64,000 nucleotides of DNA, from NCBI RefSeq assembly GCF_900091625.1, contig NZ_FMIC01000002.1, positions 4,030,001 to 4,094,000 of the forward strand, given 5' to 3'. Below are positions 18,826 through 27,351 of this stretch, in pieces (position 1 is the stretch's first letter; each line of letters begins with the position of its first letter). The DNA comes from Micromonospora peucetia (lineage in GTDB: Bacteria > Actinomycetota > Actinomycetes > Mycobacteriales > Micromonosporaceae). Both the position numbers and the translations under genes were made by a program. The notes below the pieces were generated by a model. It was not told the DNA's origin and made no database searches. It was given only the letters and a program-made list of their open reading frames with translations.

Positions 18826-18840
18826 GGAGGCATCCTCCAC

Positions 18841-18885
18841 CGAATTGTTCGCGTTGCAAAGGGTATTGTCCGAATTATCTTCGGA
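18841..18885. promoter_or_regulatory. Two palindromes in the Lrp/PLP-enzyme divergent promoter
   Basis: CGAA-TTG-TTCG (18841-18851) and TCCGAA-TTATC-TTCGGA (18869-18885) are perfect inverted repeats whose centres lie about 31 bp (three helical turns) apart. The surrounding 60 bp are much richer in A+T than the flanking genes. This arrangement is what a multimeric Lrp-family protein would bind. Confidence 0.6.
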
Positions 18886-18907
18886 ACTATTGCTTGAGGG
18901 CCGCGCT

Positions 18908-20086
18908 ATGTTCGATCCTTCCCGCATGACGACCGTGGACACCAGAGCCGTGCACGCCGGCCGCGCCGACCTCGCCGCCCTCGGCGTCCACGTGCCGCCG
19001 ATCGACTTCTCCACCACCAACCCGCTGCCGTCGGTCGACGCCGGCGGCGACGCGTACGAGACCCTGGCCACCGGAGGCACCCTCCCCGCCGGCGGCAGCG
19101 CCGTCTACCAGCGCCTGTGGAACCCCACCGTGGCCCGCTTCGAGACCGCCCTCGCCGACCTCGAAGACACCACCGACGCCGTCGCCTTCGCCAGCGGCAT
19201 GGCCGCCCTCACCGCCGTCCTGCTCGCCGCCACCCGGGACGGCAAGCGGCACCTCGTCGCCGTCCGCCCGCTCTACGGCGGCACCGACCACGTGCTCGCC
19301 ACCGGCCTGCTCGGCACCACCGTCACCTGGGCCCGAGCCGACGAGGTCGCCGCCGCCGTCCGACCCGACACCGCCCTGGTGATCGCCGAGACCCCGGCCA
19401 ACCCCACCCTCGACCTGGTCGACATCGCCGCCCTCGCCCGGGCCGCCGGCGAGGTGCCGCTGCTCGTCGACAACACCGTCGCCACCCCCGTGCTCCAACA
19501 GCCCACCCGGCACGGCGCCGCACTCGTCCTGCACAGCGCCACCAAGAGCATCGGCGGGCACGGCGACGTCCTCGCCGGCGTCATCGCCTGCGACGCCGAC
19601 TGGGCCGCCCGACTGCGCCAGGTCCGCGCGCTCACCGGTGCGATCCTGCACCCCCTCGGCGCGTACCTGCTGCACCGCGGCCTGCAGACCCTGCCGGTGC
19701 GGGTCCGTGCCCAGCAGGCCGGCGCCGAGAAGCTCGCCGGCTGGCTCGCCACCCACCCGGCCGTCGCGCGGGTGCACCACCCGTCGCTGCACGATCCCGC
19801 CGGGCTCGTCGGACGGCAGATGAGCGGCCCCGGCAGCCTTCTCGCCTTCGAGGTACGCGGCGGCGCGTCTGCCGCGGCCGCCGTGGCGAACGCCTGCCGG
19901 CTGATCACCCACGCGGTCTCGCTGGGCGGCGTCGACACCCTCATCCAGCACCCCGCCTCGCTGACCCACCGGCCCGTCGAGGGGGAAGCCAAGCCGTGCG
20001 GCGGCCTGCTGCGCGTCTCCGTCGGTCTGGAGGACCCGGAGGACCTACGCGCGGACCTGGCCCAGGCCCTCGCCGAACTCGGCTGA
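18908..20086 (+). CDS. PLP-dependent Cys/Met metabolism enzyme (cystathionine gamma-synthase/lyase family)
   Basis: The product is 392 residues. Fold-type I motifs are VYQRLWNPTVARFE (Tyr/Arg contacting the PLP phosphate of the partner subunit), FASGMAALTAVL, ETPANPTLDLVDI, LLVDNTVATPVLQQP and SATKSIGGHGDVLAG, whose Lys binds PLP. Family members are cystathionine gamma-synthase, gamma-lyase and methionine gamma-lyase; sequence alone does not choose. The presence of a private Lrp regulator hints at a degradative role such as sulfur amino acid breakdown. GAGGG at 18896-18900 supports ATG 18908; a second ATG six codons later lacks such a site. Confidence 0.88.
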   Translation: MFDPSRMTTVDTRAVHAGRADLAALGVHVPPIDFSTTNPLPSVDAGGDAYETLATGGTLPAGGSAVYQRLWNPTVARFETALADLEDTTDAVAFASGMAALTAVLLAATRDGKRHLVAVRPLYGGTDHVLATGLLGTTVTWARADEVAAAVRPDTALVIAETPANPTLDLVDIAALARAAGEVPLLVDNTVATPVLQQPTRHGAALVLHSATKSIGGHGDVLAGVIACDADWAARLRQVRALTGAILHPLGAYLLHRGLQTLPVRVRAQQAGAEKLAGWLATHPAVARVHHPSLHDPAGLVGRQMSGPGSLLAFEVRGGASAAAAVANACRLITHAVSLGGVDTLIQHPASLTHRPVEGEAKPCGGLLRVSVGLEDPEDLRADLAQALAELG

Positions 20087-20108
20087 TCTGGCAGTTCCAC
20101 CCGTCGGG

Positions 20109-20865
20109 TCAGGATTTCGGGCCGACGTGGCGGTCGAGAGCGAGGACGGCTTCCCGGCGGGCCACCGAGAGGGAGTTGCGGCGGTTCATCCGCCAGGCGA
20201 TGCCGAGCAGGTCCAGCGCCCACTGGCAGAGCCCCATGATGTCAGCCGACTCGTTGACGAACATGTAGCGCGGGTAGCCGTACTTCCTGCCGCGGACAGT
20301 CACCCGGTTGGTGACCCGACACCCGTCGGAGTGGAACAGGCCCCGCAGCAGGCCGCCGGGGTGCGATGTGACGATCTTTCTCTGCCAGTCGGAGAGGACG
20401 ATCGGCCGCTCATGCTTCTTGCCCGGCCCGTGCTGCGGAAGCAGAGCACGGCCAATGCTTGCCCGTGCTCTGCACCGCCACGCAGCCCTTCTTCTGTATC
20501 CGCTGGACCTTGTTCGGGAGCACGGCCTTCATCGCGGCGTCGCAGAGGTCAACCAGATGAGGCCACGCATCGGAGCAGTAGATCCGCAGGACCGGCACCC
20601 TGTCGGTGGTGACCAGATGCCCGTCGCCGAGGTAGAGGCCCAGCAGGTAGGAGTAGGCCGCCGGATCGGTCGGATAGTCGACATCGGGCGAGCAGCGGAA
20701 GCAGCGTGCGGCGGTGCCGGTCATCAGCGGTTCGGGCCGGTCGACGCACCAGTGCCAGACGGTGGTGTAGGGCAGTCACAGCGCGCGGGCAACCGACCGG
20801 ATGTCGTTGCCTCGGGCGCGCAGGGCGCGGGCACGGGCACGGGCACGCATCTCGGGTGGGTGCAC
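20109..20865 (-). pseudogene. Decayed HTH-LAGLIDADG (homing-endonuclease-like) protein
   Basis: Read on the minus strand, the first part is a helix-turn-helix region (ARALRARGNDIRSVARAL) stopped by an in-frame TGA at 20776-20778. The frame continues with PYTTVWHWCVDRPEP and a Cys pair RCFRCSPDVDYP. The first LAGLIDADG motif is YLLGLYLGDGHLV. A frameshift near 20440 (after KHWPC) is followed in the new frame by LPQHGPGKKHERPIVL, the second LAGLIDADG motif LLRGLFHSDGCRV, and the C-terminus GIAWRMNRRNSLSVARREAV. An intact version would be about 250 residues. Related genes are usually labelled transcriptional regulators in actinomycetes. The gene ends up 33 bp from tRNA-Leu, and two disabling changes indicate decay. 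Confidence 0.82.
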
Positions 20866-20897
20866 CCGTACATCATGGAACAGGTGTATGACAGGGG

Positions 20898-20980
20898 TGC
20901 CGGGAGCGGGATTCGAACCCGCAAGCCCTTTCGGGCAGAAGTGTTTGAGACTTCCGTGTATGCCGTTCCACCATCCCGGC
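20898..20980 (-). tRNA. tRNA-Leu (CAA anticodon)
   Basis: The minus strand folds as a class II tRNA of 83 nt. The 7-bp acceptor stem is GCCGGGA/TCCCGGC with discriminator A. The anticodon stem GAAGT/ACTTC encloses the loop CTCAAAC with anticodon CAA (reads UUG). A variable arm GCCCGAAAGGGC and the T arm GCGGG-TTCGAAT-CCCGC follow. CCA is not encoded. Confidence 0.96.
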
Positions 20981-21061
20981 GAGTGCGGCTTACTGTACCC
21001 GACTACGCTCGTGCGGGAGCATGGGTGGTAGCCGTGCCGGGAACAATGGTGGGAGTGGCTC

Positions 21062-21682
21062 GTGGCCGAGACGCAGACGGACGTCGAGCGCAGGCGCGTT
21101 CTGATCGCCGAGGACGAGGCGCTCATCCGGCTGGACCTCGCCGAGATGCTCGTCGAGGAGGGGTACGAGGTCGTCGGGGAGGCCGGTGACGGGGAGACCG
21201 CCGTCCGGCTCGCCGAGGAGCTCAAACCGGACCTGGTCATCCTCGACATCAAGATGCCGATCATGGACGGGCTGGCCGCCGCTGAGCGGATCGCGGGGGC
21301 CCGGATCGCCCCGGTGATCATCCTGACCGCGTTCAGCCAACGTGACCTGGTGGAGCGGGCCCGGGCGGCCGGCGCGATGGCGTACCTCGTGAAGCCCTTC
21401 CAGAAGAGCGACCTGGTGCCGGCGGTGGAGATCGCGCTGTCGCGCTACTCGGAGATCGCCGCCCTGGAGGCGGAGGTCGCGGGGCTGACCGACCGGCTGG
21501 AGATCCGCAAGACGGTCGAGCGCGCCAAGGGCGCGCTGATGATGACGTACGGGATGACCGAGCCGCAGGCGTTCAAGTGGATCCAGCGCACGGCGATGGA
21601 CCACCGGATGACCATGAAGGAGGTCGCCGAGCGGATCCTCGCCGAGACCGCCGGCGGCGAGGTGGCGCAGCCCGCCTCCTGA
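21062..21682 (+). CDS. pdtaR: ANTAR-domain response regulator
   Basis: The product is 206 residues. The receiver domain (residues 10-125) has the acidic pair in LIAEDEALIRLD, the phosphorylation Asp in VILDIKMPIMDG, and Lys in YLVKPFQ. The C-terminal ANTAR domain (about 140-195: ETRL-type helix, KGALMMTYGMTEPQAFKWIQRTA) binds paired RNA hairpins and acts as an antiterminator once phosphorylated. Length and gene neighbourhood (before polA, rpsA, coaE, uvrB) match mycobacterial PdtaR. GTG start with GGGAG 6 nt upstream. Its partner histidine kinase is not in this window. Confidence 0.93.
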   Translation: MAETQTDVERRRVLIAEDEALIRLDLAEMLVEEGYEVVGEAGDGETAVRLAEELKPDLVILDIKMPIMDGLAAAERIAGARIAPVIILTAFSQRDLVERARAAGAMAYLVKPFQKSDLVPAVEIALSRYSEIAALEAEVAGLTDRLEIRKTVERAKGALMMTYGMTEPQAFKWIQRTAMDHRMTMKEVAERILAETAGGEVAQPAS

Positions 21683-21763
21683 CGCGCCACCGGGACGACG
21701 CGACACGCCGGAGACCGCTGGCGGGGCTCCACGCGGGACCAGTTGATCGATAACATCTGATCC

Positions 21764-22930
21764 ATGTGGACCCGGCGGCTGGGGGCGGTGCTCGGGGTCC
21801 TCGCGGTGCTGGCGGCCGGCTGTGATCGGGTCCCGGCGGAGCCCGCCGACAAGCCGCTGCGTCCGCGGTGGCAGTCGCTGACCCTGCCGGCGCCGCCGGG
21901 AGTCCCCGGCCGGCCGCTGCTGCGCGCCGCCGTGGCCTGTGCCGGGCGGTGGTACGTGGTCGGCGGGCTCGCCGACGCGGCGGGGGAGACCCGTCCGGCG
22001 GCCTGGGGCAGTGGGGACGGCGTGTCGTGGGCGGCGCTGCCGGTGTCGCCGTCGAGCTTCTACGGCCGCCAGCACGTGCTCTACGCGGCGGCCTGCCGGG
22101 ACGGCCGGCTGGCGGCGCTCGGGGCGAAGAACGGCGGCGCGCACGGCAACCCCCGCACGGGCACCTGGTCGCAGTCGCCGGGCGGGGAGCTCCGGGAGGC
22201 GCCGGCGCCCTTCGAGCTGTACGCCGGGCCGCGCGCGGTGAGCGTGGCGCGGCTGGCGGCGGGCCCGGCCGGTTGGCTGGTCGCGGGGGCGCGGGTTGAC
22301 GGGGCGGCGGTCTGGACGTCGCCGGACGGTGAGCGGTTCACGATCCGGGAGGGTGCGCCGGAACTCGCCGGTGACGGGCGCGGCCGGACGGTCGCGTACG
22401 ACGCGGTGGCCGCGCCGACCGGCTGGTGGGTGGTGGGGGCGGTGCTGCCGCCCGGCACGACGGCGCTGGCGCCCCTGGCCTGGAGTTCCGCCGACGGGCG
22501 GGCCTGGCGGCGGGTGGCGCTGCCGGCGCCGGACGGGCGTGGCCAGGCGCAGCGGGTGGCGTCGGTCGACGGCGCGGTGGTGGCGGTCGGGCCGGTGCGC
22601 GACGGTTTCGGGGCCTGGCGGCTGGCGGGCGACGAGTGGCGGCGGGTCGGTGGGTTCGGCGCGGCCGGCCCGGGGGTGTCCTCGGTCGACGGTCTGGTGC
22701 CGGCCGGGCGGGAGTTGGTCGCGGTCACGGCGGACGGCGGCGGTCACGGACTGTGGCTCTCGGTCGATTCGGGAGATTCATGGCGGGTGATGGCAATGCC
22801 GGGTGCCGTGCCGGATGGTGGGAACACCGCCGTGGCGGTGGCGTCGCAGGGTGATCGACTGCTGTTGGTGTCGGACGACGGTGAGACGTCCCGTGCCTGG
22901 TCAGTCGGGTTGCCGGCCGTCGGTCGGTAG
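21764..22930 (+). CDS. Lipoprotein with Asp-box (BNR-type) repeats
   Basis: The product is 388 residues. The N-terminus MWTRRLG followed by VLAVLAAGC is a lipoprotein signal with a lipobox ending at Cys about 20. The rest shows several Asp-box-like motifs (SGDGVSWAAL, SPDGERFTI, SADGRAWRRV, SVDSGDSWRVM) spaced as in a sialidase-type beta-propeller, so it is probably an extracytoplasmic propeller. No catalytic sialidase residues are evident, so binding rather than hydrolysis is likely. TAACAT 7 nt before the ATG suggests leaderless expression. It lies between pdtaR and livK. Confidence 0.8.
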   Translation: MWTRRLGAVLGVLAVLAAGCDRVPAEPADKPLRPRWQSLTLPAPPGVPGRPLLRAAVACAGRWYVVGGLADAAGETRPAAWGSGDGVSWAALPVSPSSFYGRQHVLYAAACRDGRLAALGAKNGGAHGNPRTGTWSQSPGGELREAPAPFELYAGPRAVSVARLAAGPAGWLVAGARVDGAAVWTSPDGERFTIREGAPELAGDGRGRTVAYDAVAAPTGWWVVGAVLPPGTTALAPLAWSSADGRAWRRVALPAPDGRGQAQRVASVDGAVVAVGPVRDGFGAWRLAGDEWRRVGGFGAAGPGVSSVDGLVPAGRELVAVTADGGGHGLWLSVDSGDSWRVMAMPGAVPDGGNTAVAVASQGDRLLLVSDDGETSRAWSVGLPAVGR

Positions 22931-23190
22931 GGGGTAGATGGCCTTCGACCCGTTACCGACGAAACGAAGGTGAAAAGGTTTCGTGGCCGACGGTTCTTAC
23001 AGCGATCGTTTCCAATCCGCCACGGCGTGTAACGGTTCGGTCAACCCGCTCCCCTGGGGCTTTCGTCACAGCTCAAAGGTGGGATAGCGTCCGGCCCCAG
23101 ACCGGCGACGACGGTCTGGTTCGTCCGCCCCCGCAAGGGCCAATCGGCAGCGGGTGGTTCGGACCATGGGACGGAGGAGGGGTTCGGGCC

Positions 23191-24348
23191 TTGAGGCAGA
23201 AGCTCGCGCGCGTTATCGGTGGGGTTGCCATGCTGGCGCTCGTCGCCGGCGGCACCGCATGCTCCAGCAGCGACGACACGGCGTCCGGTGGTGACGCCTG
23301 CGGCAACAAGATCGCATTCTTCGGCGCGCTGACCGGTCCCTCGGCGGCGCTCGGCATCAACGAGAACAACGGCGTCAAGCTGGCCGTCGACAAGTACAAC
23401 AAGGAGAACACCGACTGCAAGGTCGAGTTGGTTCCCCTGGACTCGCAGGGCAGCCCGGACCAGGCCCCGCAGCTGGCCCAGAAGGCCATCGACGACACCA
23501 AGATCCTCGGCATCATCGGCCCGGCCTACTCGGGTGAGTCGGAGGCCGCCGGACCGCTGTTCAACGAGGCCGGCCTGGTGACCATCACCCCCTCCGCGAC
23601 CCGCCCGAGCCTCTCGGAGCAGAAGTGGAAGACCTTCTTCCGCGCGGTCGGCAACGACTTCAGCCAGGGCCCGGCGGCCGGCAACTACATCAAGAACGTG
23701 CTGAAGGCCGACACGGTCTTCGTCATCGACGACCAGTCCGCGTACGGCGCCGGCCTGGCTGACGAGGTCAAGAAGGTGCTCGGCCCGTCGGTCGTCGGCT
23801 CGGACAAGGTCCAGGGCGATGGCAAGCAGGTCGAGTTCTCCGCCGTCGTCACCAAGGTCAAGGCCGCGAACGCCAAGGCGATCTTCTACGGCGGCTACTA
23901 CCAGGAGGCCGGCCTGATCCGCAAGCAGCTCACCGCTGCCGGGATCACCGCTCCGTTGGTCGCCGGCGACGGCGTCAACGACGGCGCCTACATCACCTCC
24001 GCGGGTGCGGCGGCGGCCGAGGGCACCATCCTCACCTGCCCGTGCCAGCCGGCCGCCGAGGCGCGCGGCACCTTCGTCCAGGAGTACAAGGCCCTCAACG
24101 GCACTGACCCGGGCACCTACAGCGACACCGCCTACGACGCGGCGAACATCCTGCTCGCCGGCATCAAGGCGGGCAAGACCAGCCGCGAGGGCCTGCTGGA
24201 GTTCGTGAAGGGCTACAGCGGCGAGGGCGTCGCGGCGAAGTACAAGTTCGTCGAGGGTGGCGAGCTCGACCCGGCGGAGGTCAAGGTCTGGGCCTTCAAG
24301 GTCGTCGGCGGCAAGGTCGTTCCGGACCAGGAGATCCCCAAGTCCTGA
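23191..24348 (+). CDS. livK: Branched-chain amino acid ABC transporter, substrate-binding lipoprotein
   Basis: The product is 385 residues. The TTG start at 23191 follows GGAGGAGGGG (23173-23182). The signal LALVAGGTAC is a lipoprotein processing site. The mature protein has the type I periplasmic-binding fold (KIAFFGALTGPSAALG, IIGPAYSGESEAAGPLF, RAVGNDFSQGPAAG, YSDTAYDAANILLAGI). It captures branched-chain or related amino acids and delivers them to LivHM. A strong terminator hairpin with a T-run follows (24385-24426), so this gene should be expressed above the downstream membrane genes. Confidence 0.93.
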   Translation: MRQKLARVIGGVAMLALVAGGTACSSSDDTASGGDACGNKIAFFGALTGPSAALGINENNGVKLAVDKYNKENTDCKVELVPLDSQGSPDQAPQLAQKAIDDTKILGIIGPAYSGESEAAGPLFNEAGLVTITPSATRPSLSEQKWKTFFRAVGNDFSQGPAAGNYIKNVLKADTVFVIDDQSAYGAGLADEVKKVLGPSVVGSDKVQGDGKQVEFSAVVTKVKAANAKAIFYGGYYQEAGLIRKQLTAAGITAPLVAGDGVNDGAYITSAGAAAAEGTILTCPCQPAAEARGTFVQEYKALNGTDPGTYSDTAYDAANILLAGIKAGKTSREGLLEFVKGYSGEGVAAKYKFVEGGELDPAEVKVWAFKVVGGKVVPDQEIPKS

Positions 24349-24384
24349 CGTCAGTCGCTGCTACGGCGATTGAGTGGTGATCGC

Positions 24385-24426
24385 GGGCGCGGCCGGGAGC
24401 TGTGCTCCCGGCCGCGCCCCACTTTT
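24385..24426 (+). terminator. Rho-independent terminator/attenuator between livK and livH
   Basis: A perfect 16-bp GC stem (24385-24400 with 24404-24419) closes a 3-nt loop TGT and is followed by CACTTTT (T-run 24423-24426). It is the best intrinsic terminator in the window and lies inside an otherwise tight operon. It would leave partial read-through into livHMGF and give excess binding protein. Confidence 0.85.
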
Positions 24427-24456
24427 CTCTCCAGACCCTGATGGAGTGTCCCTTCA

Positions 24457-25407
24457 TTGAACTTCGACGACCTGTTCTCCAACTTCGGGACATACACGAC
24501 GACCGGCCTGACCCAGGGTGCGATCTACGCCCTGGTCGCGCTCGGCTACACGCTGGTCTACGGCGTGCTGAGACTCATCAACTTCGCCCACTCCGAGGTC
24601 TTCATCGCCGGCGCGTTCGCGGCGATCTGGACCTGGAACGGCTTCGGGCTCGACCAGAACTCGCAGGTCAGCGGCATCGGGTCGATCATGTTCTACCTGC
24701 TGGTTGCGATGATCGTCGCGGCGATCGCCTCCGCCGGCACGGCCACCGTGATCGAGCGGGTGGCGTACCGGCCGCTGCGTAGGCGAAACGCGCCGCCGCT
24801 GGCCTTCCTCATCACCGCGATCGGCGCGTCCATCGCCATCTCCGAGGCGTTCGGCATCTGGACCCGCCGCCGCCCCGAGGGCGCCCCGATCCTGGTCAGC
24901 CAGGATCCGCTGTTCCACATCTTCGGCGTGCCGATCGACGCGGTGCAGCTGCTCACCCTCGGCTCCGCGCTGGTGATGATGATCGCGCTGGACCTGTTCA
25001 TCAACCGCAGCCGGGTCGGCCGCGGCATCCGGGCGGTCGCCCAGGACTCCAACACCGCCGCGCTGATGGGCGTGAACAAGGACCGGATCATCCTGATCGT
25101 CTTCATCGCCGGCGGCAGCATGGCCGGTGTCGCCGGCCTGCTCTACGACGTGCGGATCCAGACCCTCACCTACAGCGTCGGCTTCCTGCTCGGCCTCAAG
25201 GCGTTCACCGCCGCCGTGCTCGGCGGCATCGGCAACCTGCGGGGCGCGCTGGTCGGCGGCCTGTTGCTGGGCTTGATCGAGAACTACGCCTCCGGCCTGT
25301 TCGGCAGCCAGTGGAAGGACTTTGCCGCCTTCGCGCTGCTGGTGGTGCTGCTGATGTTCCGGCCGACTGGTCTGCTGGGTGAGTCGCTGGGGAGGGCACG
25401 GGCATGA
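24457..25407 (+). CDS. livH: Branched-chain amino acid ABC transporter permease
   Basis: The product is 316 residues from TTG 24457, with GGAG at 24443-24446 upstream. It is a polytopic LivH-type permease (about eight helices) with QGAIYALVALGYTLVYGVLRLINFAHSE-type N-terminal sequence and the cytoplasmic coupling loop near residues 190-215 (GRGIRAVAQDSNTAALMGVN), which contacts the ATPases. It ends in an ATGA overlap with livM. Confidence 0.93.
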   Translation: MNFDDLFSNFGTYTTTGLTQGAIYALVALGYTLVYGVLRLINFAHSEVFIAGAFAAIWTWNGFGLDQNSQVSGIGSIMFYLLVAMIVAAIASAGTATVIERVAYRPLRRRNAPPLAFLITAIGASIAISEAFGIWTRRRPEGAPILVSQDPLFHIFGVPIDAVQLLTLGSALVMMIALDLFINRSRVGRGIRAVAQDSNTAALMGVNKDRIILIVFIAGGSMAGVAGLLYDVRIQTLTYSVGFLLGLKAFTAAVLGGIGNLRGALVGGLLLGLIENYASGLFGSQWKDFAAFALLVVLLMFRPTGLLGESLGRARA

Positions 25408-26513
25408 CGAACGTCCTGGAGAAGGTGCGCTCCGGCCGCGAGGCGGCCGGGGAACGGTGGCGCGGTGCCCCGCGCTGGGTGCGTTGGGCGCTGCTGATCG
25501 CGGTGATCGCGTTCTTCTACGCGCTGCCGAACAAGGAGTTCTACCAGTACCTCGGGCCGATCCCGACCCCCGGTGCGAACTTCACCCAGGTGATGTTCAC
25601 CGTCTCGATCTACGTGCTGCTGGCCGTCGGTCTGAACATCGTGGTCGGCTTTGCCGGCCTGCTCGACCTCGGCTACTTCGGCTTCTTCGCCGTCGGCGCG
25701 TACACCGTGGCGGTGCTGACCTCGCCGAGCAGTGACCTCAAGACGCTGTGGCCGTGGCTGCTGGCGGTGCCGGTGGCGATCGCCCTGACGATGGTCTCCG
25801 GCGTGATGCTCGGTACGCCGACCCTGCGGCTGCGGGGCGACTACCTGGCGCTGGTGACGCTCGGCTTCGCCGAGATGATCCGGATCGGTGCGGTCAGCTC
25901 GGAGTTCCTCAAGGGCCAGCGCGGCTTCAACCAGATCCCGCACCCGCCGGGCGAGTACGCCGACGGCAAGCCGTTCTTCGGCGTGCTCGACGCCCGGCCG
26001 TACTACTGGCTGGTGCTCACGGTGATCATCCTGGTGGTGATCGGGGTGCGGAACCTGACCAACAGCCGGGTCGGGCGGGCCTGGATCTCCATCCGGGAGG
26101 ACGAGGACGCCGCGCAGCTGATGGGCGTGCCGACGTTCAAGTTCAAGTTGTGGGCGTTCGCCGCGGGCGCCGCGATCGCCGGCCTGGCCGGCGCGTTGTT
26201 CGCGGGCAAGCAGAACTTCGTCAACTCGCAGAACTTCGAGCTGCTGAACTCGATCATCATCCTGGCCGCGGTCATCTTCGGTGGCTCCGGCAACATCGTC
26301 GGCGCGATCGTCGGCGGCGGCCTGGTGGCGTACATGATCGAGCGGTTCCGTGGCATCGAGCTGCTCGGCGTCGAGCTGTACGAGTACCGGTTCCTGTTCT
26401 TCGGCCTGGTGCTGGTGGTCATGATGATCTTCCGGCCGGAGGGTCTGATACCCAACCGACGACGTGCGGCGGAGTTCAAGGATCGCCGCAAGGAGGTGAC
26501 CGTCGGTGAGTGA
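25404..26513 (+). CDS. livM: Branched-chain amino acid ABC transporter permease
   Basis: The product is 369 residues. A charged 25-residue N-terminus is followed by about eight to nine membrane helices. The coupling loop RVGRAWISIREDEDAAQLMG and the LivM signature VGFAGLLDLGYFGFFAVGAY are clear. The start overlaps livH by 4 nt and the stop overlaps livG by 8 nt, indicating translational coupling. It forms the second half of the channel with LivH. Confidence 0.94.
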   Translation: MTNVLEKVRSGREAAGERWRGAPRWVRWALLIAVIAFFYALPNKEFYQYLGPIPTPGANFTQVMFTVSIYVLLAVGLNIVVGFAGLLDLGYFGFFAVGAYTVAVLTSPSSDLKTLWPWLLAVPVAIALTMVSGVMLGTPTLRLRGDYLALVTLGFAEMIRIGAVSSEFLKGQRGFNQIPHPPGEYADGKPFFGVLDARPYYWLVLTVIILVVIGVRNLTNSRVGRAWISIREDEDAAQLMGVPTFKFKLWAFAAGAAIAGLAGALFAGKQNFVNSQNFELLNSIIILAAVIFGGSGNIVGAIVGGGLVAYMIERFRGIELLGVELYEYRFLFFGLVLVVMMIFRPEGLIPNRRRAAEFKDRRKEVTVGE

Positions 26514-27351
26514 CACCGAACAGACGCCGGCCATTCCGGCGCAGGCCGGCGCGCCGGCCGTGGAGGCGGTGCCCACCCGGGAGCCGCTGCTGGAGGTCGA
26601 CAAGGTCACGCTGCGCTTCGGCGGCGTGGTCGCGCTGAACGAGGTGGACTTCACCCTCTACAAGGGGGAGATCCTCGGTCTGATCGGCCCGAACGGTGCC
26701 GGCAAGACCACCTGCTTCAACGCCATGACCGGCATCTACCAGCCCACCGAGGGGCAGATCCGGTTCCGCGGCCAGAAGATCAGCGGCAAGAAGCGGCACC
26801 AGATCACCAAGATGGGCATGGCGCGGACGTTCCAGAACATCCGCCTCTTCCCTGAGATGACGGCGCTGGAGAACGTCCTGGTCGGCACGGACGCGCACAA
26901 CAAGACCAGCGTCATCTCCGCGCTGTTCCGCCTGCCGCGGTACTGGAAGGAAGAGCGCGAGAGCCGGGAGAAGGCCGAGCGCCTGCTGGAGTTCGTCGGC
27001 ATCCGCGGGCGGCTGCACGAGTTCGCCCGCAACCTCTCCTACGGCGAGCAGCGGCGGCTGGAGATCGCCCGCGCGCTGGCCACCGACCCTGCGCTGCTCT
27101 GCCTGGACGAGCCGGCTGCCGGCTTCAACCCGGCGGAGAAGGAGGAACTGCTCCAGCTCATCCGGCAGATCCGGGACACCGGCGTGACCGTGCTGCTCAT
27201 CGAGCACGACATGCGCCTGGTCATGGGGGTCACCGACCGGATCGTGGTGCTGGAGTTCGGAAAGAAGATCGCCGAAGGGCTGCCCGCCGAGGTGCGGGAC
27301 AACCCGAAGGTGATCGCGGCGTACCTGGGGGTGCCGGACGATGCTGCTTGA
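26506..27351 (+). CDS. livG: Branched-chain amino acid ABC transporter ATP-binding protein
   Basis: The product is 281 residues. The ATPase has Walker A GPNGAGKTT, the Q-loop (FQNIRLFPEM), the signature LSYGEQRR, Walker B LLCLDEP and switch His in LLIEHDM. A 30-residue N-terminal extension (rich in Ala/Pro, containing PAQAGAPA) is unusual for LivG; the same octapeptide occurs near the start of the second transporter's ATPase at 29976. Start GTG overlaps livM by 8 nt. Confidence 0.94.
   Translation: MSDTEQTPAIPAQAGAPAVEAVPTREPLLEVDKVTLRFGGVVALNEVDFTLYKGEILGLIGPNGAGKTTCFNAMTGIYQPTEGQIRFRGQKISGKKRHQITKMGMARTFQNIRLFPEMTALENVLVGTDAHNKTSVISALFRLPRYWKEERESREKAERLLEFVGIRGRLHEFARNLSYGEQRRLEIARALATDPALLCLDEPAAGFNPAEKEELLQLIRQIRDTGVTVLLIEHDMRLVMGVTDRIVVLEFGKKIAEGLPAEVRDNPKVIAAYLGVPDDAA

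Noticed and set aside
22960..23060. GlnR-like boxes (GTTAC..GAAAC and GTAAC..GTCAAC) upstream of livK
   Set aside because: Spacing is 4 nt in the first and the second half-site of the second is poor; both miss the known 6-nt spaced pattern.
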